This document shows, piece by piece, positions 58,400-64,000 of a stretch of 64,000 nt of DNA. The translations under genes were made by a program, and so were the position numbers. Within the stretch, counting starts at the first letter, position 1, and each line of letters starts with the position of its first letter. Under the pieces are notes generated by a model. The model worked only from the letters and a program-made list of their open reading frames with translations, had not been told where the DNA came from and ran no database searches. The stretch is taken from contig BTRK01000003.1 of assembly GCA_036245805.1 (NCBI GenBank), forward strand, positions 33,125,215-33,189,214. Reading direction: 5' to 3'. This DNA is from Pristionchus mayeri (taxonomy: Eukaryota; Nematoda; Chromadorea; Rhabditida; Neodiplogasteridae).

Positions 58400-59317
58400 C
58401 TAGCATCCTCCAATCTGCTGTGTGTACACTTCGATGACGTCATCTTCCTCCATCTCCAGACTCTTGGGCGTGTCGTTGTCGTCGATGCGACGACCGTCGA
58501 AGAGGAAGCGGAGCGCGCCAATGTTCACGCCCGTTCTGAAATGTGATTGATTCTTCGTGGAATTATTCGTGAAAGATTCAACAGGGAGAGTCAATGGTGT
58601 TTGTATCTATGTACGTTCTGGAATATGGTTGATTCATTATTGAACAAAGAGGGTTTGGTTACAATGGTGCGCCTCTAAGTGGGGTCCTAGCCTAGCATTT
58701 ACGCTTGTCTTGGAAGGATAAATATGAATAGGGGTGAGGTTTTACATCTCTTGCAAACGTTGTCCAGTCGCACAGATGCAGAGTCGGAATCCTCTCCCAA
58801 TGTTATCCCACTAGGTAAGCCAACGTCAGCCCGCTTTCCCAGTGAGATGGCAGCGGAATTTCCCTATGTGAACCTTGTAACAGAGCAAAAAGGTTAGTGT
58901 AAAAAAACGACTTAGGAATGGGGTGACTGGGTTTATGAAAATCGATGCAGATCGGATGAAGGGGCTTCTATCAGATACCTAAGATACCTAAGAATACCTA
59001 AGAATACCTAAGATACCTAAGAAGATACCTAAGAATACCTAACAATACCTAAGATACCTAACAATACCTATGATACCTAAGAAGGATGCTCCTTACCTAT
59101 CAGCGTACGACTTCTTCAGCTTGGCCATGCTAGTGCCGTACTTGACACGGAAGTGCACCTCGTTGGAATCCTGAATGGATTAAGGATTAAGACTCAATCC
59201 TTAAGTCTTAAGGTCTTCGCTAAGGCTAAGCCTTACGTTAGGGAAAGAACCACTCACCTGTCCGACCACCTTCAGCTTGATGTACTCGGCGTTCTCGGCG
59301 ACGGGATCAGCGGCCAT
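58400..59317 (-). CDS. smo-1: SUMO (small ubiquitin-like modifier)
   Basis: Exons 59317-59258, 59170-59097 and 58535-58400 join to 89 aa. It has the SUMO N-terminus ([20 protein letters not shown]), the beta-grasp core ([20 protein letters not shown]), the DDVIEVY strand and a QQIGG end. A single Cys follows the di-glycine and would be removed by a SENP/ULP protease before conjugation by the Aos1/Uba2-Ubc9 pathway. Length matches nematode SMO-1 (about 91 aa). Intron 2 carries an AGATACCTA repeat. The likely ancestral copy, with a divergent duplicate 3.4 kb upstream. Confident. Confidence 0.96.
58973..59083. repeat. AGATACCTA tandem repeat in SUMO intron 2
   Basis: About ten units of AGATACCTA/AGAATACCTA occur in tandem, ending close to the exon 2 donor. 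Confidence 0.9.
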
Positions 59318-60001
59318 TATTAACTTAATTAATTAAGAATAATTTAATTAATTAATTAGGCATCAAAATGAAGAGCGTGATATACGAGAGGGCAAGAACC
59401 ATAATTGTGATTCGAATGAACAGAGGAACTCTTCTTCTCTCTTTCGCGCGCGCATTTGGCGTGTATGTAGCACGCACTCCGAGATTTATGAAATGTCGGC
59501 GGACTAGAATTTTCCGAGCGATGCCAGGGGTATATCAGGATCTCCACACGGCGCTTTACCGCTCAAACAAGATTCGAAAATTATTGTCGCGACCAAAAAA
59601 TGGCGGGAAGTCCAAAACTTCAAAAACATGGTGGCTGGAATTTTTTTTTATTTTTTGTCTGAATATCTGTGCTCTCTTTTGTCTCGCCCTCTCCCTTCAG
59701 AACGCCGTTAGGCAAATCGAATTCAAATGGTAATAAACACGTTTCAGTCTTTCGCCATATCTCTAGTATAGTGATAAGAAAAATAGAGAAGCAACCAGAG
59801 GTATACGTTTTCTGAGGTACACTCACATAGGAATAGAATGGTCGAAGAATAGATCGAGCTAATTACAACTATTATTTTGGAAAATCTGTCTCGGCTGATC
59901 TGCCTACACACCTTTACTCATCACGCCACCTTTGTAAGTGCACAATCCAATAAAGGGGTGGATAATCCAGTATTGTCAATCGCTCAAACTAATAGGCGAG
60001 A

Positions 60002-60014
60002 GGGGGGGGGGGGG
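60002..60014 (+). repeat. Run of 13 G
   Basis: An uninterrupted G13 run lies in the SUMO 5' flank and may form G-quadruplex-type structure or mark a sequencing weak point. Confidence 0.9.
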
Positions 60015-60051
60015 TTATTGCTGAAAAAAGTGACCATGCCAAAAGGGGCTT

Positions 60052-61010
60052 GGGGGGGGTGACAAAACGGCAACGACGAAACGGCAACGCGGCTTATTTA
60101 CGACAAAACGGTAACGACATAACGGCAAGCGACAAAACGGCAACGGAGCATAACTCAGTGGAGAGTTGTCCTAGAACATCAGGAATGGTCTGTATCACAT
60201 CCGTATATTTTCTCCGTAATTATCAATAACATGATCTTTGATCTTTTGGAGGTTGACGACAAAACGGCAACGAGCCATAACACCACTCAGATTCATCCCA
60301 CAACTCACGGGAAGGCATCAACCGAGAGCTAATGACTTGCTCTATCCATTCGACATCTGATCTTTGACCTTTTACCAACTGACGACAAAACGGCAACGAG
60401 CCATAAAACGGTTCGGAATCATCCCACACCGATCAGAACGGCACTAATCGATAGCTAATGATCTGCTCTATTCATTCTACATCTGATCTTTGATCTTTAA
60501 TCAACTAGCGACAAAACGGCAACGAGCCAAAACACTACTGAGAATCATCCAGAAGCTCGCGTTAACGGAGATATGGATCGTTGCCGTTTTGTCGTCAGTT
60601 GGTGGAATATGAAAGATCAGACGTTGAGTGAATAGTGCAGGTCATTAGCTATCGATTGGTGCCGATCTGAGCGCTGTGGAATGATTCTGAACCGTTGTAT
60701 GGCTTGTTGCCGTTTTGTCGTCAGTTGGTCAAGGATCAAAGATTAGATGTTGAATGGATATATCAAGTCATTAGCTATCGATTGATGCCTTCCCGAGAGC
60801 TGTGGGATGAATCTGAGTGGTGTTATGGCTCGTTGCCGTTTTGTCGTCAACCTCCAAAAGATCAAAGATCATGTTATTGATAATTACGGAGAAAATATAC
60901 GGATGTGATACAGACCATTCCCGATGTTCTAGGACAACTCTCCACTGAGTTATGCTCCGTTGCCGTTTTGTCGCTTGCCGTTATGTCGTTGCCGTTTTGT
61001 CACCCCCCCC
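60052..61010. mobile_element. Foldback transposon with tandem-repeat arms
   Basis: It starts with eight G then TGACAAAACGGC and ends with the exact complement. GGGCTT is duplicated on both sides (60046-60051 and 61011-61016). Each arm contains about three tandem units of roughly 125 bp, each beginning GACAAAACGGCAACGAGCC and ending in a GATCTTTGATCTTT word. The arms meet near 60560 with little spacer. No coding. The structure recalls FB-type elements of other animals. Confidence 0.88.
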
Positions 61011-61019
61011 GGGCTTGGG

Positions 61020-62195
61020 CTGTTTCTGAATTGGAGGAAGAGGAATGGGAAAGAGGGGCTGAGGATGTAGTCAGAAGAAGGGAACACTCAGCGACGGATC
61101 ACGAAGAGGTGCCAATTTTGCTCGCATAAACGATCCATTTACATATTTATCCTGACGGCGCTTCACAACGCATTCACAACATTCAGAAATTCACAAATGT
61201 CCTGCAGGGGGCAAGTTCGGTAGGGAGTGGATTGGGATCGGTGTCAGAATGTCGTTAGCACAAGGAATGGTGCCTTCTGCGGCTTCTCCGGTCAATTGTA
61301 AGGATGATCAGAGGTTCTACGTTAAGCATTGAAGTAGATCATCCTGCCGCCCAACTCCTGACTTGCGCCGGTTAGGAACTCACTAAGCAAACGTCAGCAG
61401 GGTTTTTTTTACAGTAGATCACTCGAGGCAATAAAAATCCGTCCGTAGTCCATCTTGTGAAGAGTGCCAAGTATGCGAAACACAAAGGGTCGCCAAAGCT
61501 GACAGAAGAGGATTCCGCACAGCATTCTGACTCGACAGAAAAGGGAGCTGAGTCGAACTGCAATCAGTATACTAGAAATCCTTCTGAAACATAAAATATC
61601 CCTCCGTGCATCGCCCTCTCGGTGAACGGAACTGACCAGGCTGATTTGTGTTTCTCTCCAACTATGAGACGCAAAACAGCTCAGAGCGATCAAATGGGGG
61701 GCATTGTTTTATGTTTCAGACGATTCTCAAATATCGAAGAGTTTTCAAACAGCCTATTCCCGCGTTTTGCAGTTTGGGTTTTCGCGGGAAAATTCAAAAT
61801 ATTAATCCCTTTGTCTACCCTTATCTAGAGAGAACAATGGGGGTCAGAACGCTGTGTTCCCAATACAAGGTGGGAACATGCCTGGTCAGAGATTCATCTA
61901 GTCACGACCGCCAGAGTGGAAAAATGAAGAATGCAGAGAAGTCACAACGATTTGCCAATTATCGCAATTTTTATGGTGGAAATTGGCAGTAAAAGATATT
62001 TCAACTCCTCTCGCCAAGCTGGTCAGATCTGTTCAAAGCCTATTTTACTCCCGTCGGAATTTGTATTTCCATTAAAAACGCATGATTGCAGGTGGGGTAG
62101 AGAGGGATTTTCCTGTCAACGAAAAGCCGCAAGGGTAACAAGGAGTTTTTCAACGAGACATAGTGGGATATCTGCTGAATAATAGCGTTTATCAA
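61020..62195. other. Spacer between the two SUMO genes
   Basis: No gene recognised. Several short frames (up to 114 codons) lack domain features or splice structure. Confidence 0.4.
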
Positions 62196-62201
62196 GAGCA
62201 G

Positions 62202-62741
62202 TCAAGGGAGTTCAACAGGGAACACAGCTTTAGGAGATAAGGAGCCTCCTTCCTGGTAGACCTCGATGACGTCATATTCCTTCATCTTCAGACTCTTCGA
62301 CGTGTCTTCATCTTCGATGCATTGACCGTCGAAAAGGAAGCGGAGTGCACGTACATTCACGCCCGTTCTGAAATATTAACTGATTAATAATTTACTTAAT
62401 AAAAAATAATTAATAAATGATAAATATTGATTTTCAACTGAGGAGAGCTTGAAAGATAAGAGGGTCAATAGAGGAACGAAATGAGTCAGAATTCGAAGAA
62501 GAGTAGATAATATCGTACCTTTCGGCGAAGGACTTCTTCAGCCTCAACATTTTGGTGTCTTTATTGACGTGGAAGTACACCACGTTGGAGTCCTTAAGGA
62601 GTTAAGGATTATGTCACGAGCCTTAAGTCTTAAAAATCTTCGTTAAGATTAAGGCTAGGATGTGAACTGAGTCCTTACTGGTCCAACCACCTTCAGCTTA
62701 ATGTACTTGGAATTGTCGGCGACGGAGTCAGCAGCCGTCAT
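62202..62741 (-). CDS. Divergent SUMO paralogue with extended C-terminal tail
   Basis: Exons 62741-62679, 62592-62519 and 62367-62202 join to 100 aa, with intron positions the same as in the neighbouring SUMO gene. The core is kept ([28 protein letters not shown]) but acidic residues after the core are replaced (LEMEE becomes LKMKE). The end VYQEGG lacks two residues before the di-glycine yet keeps Gln four from the end of the processed form. A 13-residue tail ([13 protein letters not shown]) follows. All splice sites are usable (exon 2 acceptor TTAAG is weak). It could be a conjugatable isoform, a non-processed form, or an early pseudogene. Confidence 0.8.
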
Positions 62742-64000
62742 TTACTTAATTAATTAAATTTAATTAATTAATTACATTTAAAAAATTGTCATAAATTCAA
62801 GTGCGTGATATACGACAGGGCAATAACCATAAAAGTGGTTTAGTCTTTCTCGTTAATAGAAACATGGAGATGCAAAATTTATACAAGCTTGCAGAGGTAG
62901 ACTTGCATATGACTACAATGGCACGGTAAGGGAACCGTCAGGCAGATGTTCAGCAGAATAGGCGAGGGTCGCTAAGCTCATGCGGGCAAATGGGAAAGGC
63001 ATTTCGAATGGGGCCTTTTGAGAGCTTATGTTCCCCACTAGAGAGGGACGGCGCTCGCATTAACCTCTAATAGACGCGAAATAGTGAATATAGACGAGGG
63101 TTGACTGCTGGAGAATGACCACGAGATCAAAGACGAGCTCATGACAACTAATATTTTGGATAATCTATCTCAGCTGAGCCATCTCTGCCGGCGCACCTTT
63201 GTTCATCCCGCCCTCTTTGTTAGTGTATAATACAATAATGAGCGGGTGCGGGGGATGGATAATCTAGTATTGTATCCCACTATAACTAAGAGGCTAGAGA
63301 GAGCGTGGATAGGTGAGGGCTGTTATCGCCGAAAGAATGAACAGTGCCGAAAGGGGACTAAGTATTGTTAATTCGTGCAATTCTACTCTTCCGTATCGAC
63401 CATTTTTTAAAGGAGACATCTAACGCAAAAAGAAATAATCGGGCGCTATCTCACTTAATTGTGCTCTCTCACTCTTTGGTTGTGCGGCATAGTCGGCTTT
63501 GAATGCATACAAAAATCTGCAACGCTGTACCGAATAGAAATTTTGTTCCTGGAATTTCCTAAATGGTTCATCGTTAATGGGTCACAATGTCAATGTGCGC
63601 TGAATTGGTTTGCTGATTGTCCTGCTGTATTTTTGCCTGATATGAGACCGTTTGTCTACGAATCGAGTAGATCTGAAGAGGTCGGGCAAAGCGAAAAATT
63701 TCAAATTTCTTAATTTATACTATTTGGGTTCTCAGGGTGCTCTCTAGTAATGATAGAATATAGGTGTTTTATGTTTACACGTGGAGGATCCAGATTACGT
63801 TGCGTTGAAATAATTATTCATCCTCGAATTGCTGCATTATCCGCCTTCGCACCATTCACTTAGTTTATCTATTTATCAAGAATAGTTAGGAATAATCACT
63901 TCATAACAAATATGCGAAATGATCAGAGTATCAGGGTTCGCCACGACGTTTAGCAAGAGAATTGAAGAAGCAGAGCGACCAAAGATCAAAGATCATAGTC
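62742..64000. other. 5' flank of the SUMO paralogue and end of window
   Basis: The stretch at about 63150-63370 is homologous to 59860-60050 (words TTTTGGATAATCT, CACCTTTGTTCATC, GTGGATAATCTAGTATTG), so the SUMO duplication included upstream DNA. No gene is recognised to 64000. Confidence 0.5.

Noticed and set aside
61260..61305. Similarity of TTCTGCGGCTTCTC to the esterase-like first exon
   Set aside because: Only about 14 identical bases with no further coding match; could be chance.
1..64000. CRISPR array, rRNA or tRNA genes, bacterial operons
   Set aside because: No regularly spaced identical repeats with unique spacers and no cloverleaf or rRNA signature was noticed; the intron-rich gene structure is eukaryotic.

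Overview
The window looks like nuclear DNA of a nematode, most likely a rhabditid or diplogastrid (Pristionchus-like). Genes are cut into many short exons by short introns with TTTCAG-type acceptors. Acceptors sit directly before some start codons, as in trans-spliced genes. The recognisable families (nematode glycosyltransferase DUF273, Skp1-related, SUMO) and many mariner, hAT and miniature elements fit the same group. The species is an inference. All gene models were spliced by eye, so exon ends are predictions.

Layout. 1-2.4 kb: nothing firm. 2.4-9.4 kb (-): a 13-exon DUF273-type glycosyltransferase, about 399 aa, with a decayed terminal-inverted-repeat (TIR) element in one intron. 10.5-13.8 kb: a giant palindrome with 1.37-kb arms whose right end abuts a plus-strand gene lacking its 5' part (13.8-14.9 kb). 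15.2-16.4 kb: mariner relic. 16.8-18.8 kb (+): Skp1-related gene with a TATA box, a 5'UTR intron and two MITEs in intron 1. 19.2-20.4 kb: hAT relic with an 8-bp target duplication and a recognisable dimerisation domain. 20.4-24.1 kb: mostly MITEs and unassigned DNA. 24.1-26.4 kb (-): small single-pass membrane protein whose intron is filled with tandem repeats. 26.7-28.1 kb: foldback element carrying a 95-codon open frame. 28.4-29.8 kb (-): unknown 163-aa protein whose only intron is filled by a non-autonomous hAT element.

30.7-57.8 kb (-): a tandem array of one paralogous family of about 18 exons and 450 aa: three largely complete copies (called A, D, E) and two broken ones (B, C). B and C are separated by 4.5 kb of other decayed gene pieces, including fragments resembling arylacetamide-deacetylase-type esterases. 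Each N-terminus that can be read starts with a myristoylation-type sequence, the middle has propeller-like strands, and the C-terminus resembles an elongin BC box. An intact-looking DD37D (maT-type) mariner sits in an intron of copy A. Two unrelated long inverted repeats sit in the same intron of copies C and E.

58.4-62.7 kb (-): two SUMO genes. One is canonical (89 aa, ending GGC). The other is a divergent tandem paralogue (100 aa) with a 13-residue tail after the di-glycine. A foldback transposon with tandemly repeated arms has inserted into the duplicated 5' flank of the first. 62.7-64 kb: no gene seen.

Skp1, the putative BC-box family and SUMO all belong to ubiquitin-type conjugation systems, but nothing in the sequence shows that they act together. 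The most notable unexplained items are the myristoylated BC-box-like family, the extended SUMO paralogue and the concentration of very large palindromes.
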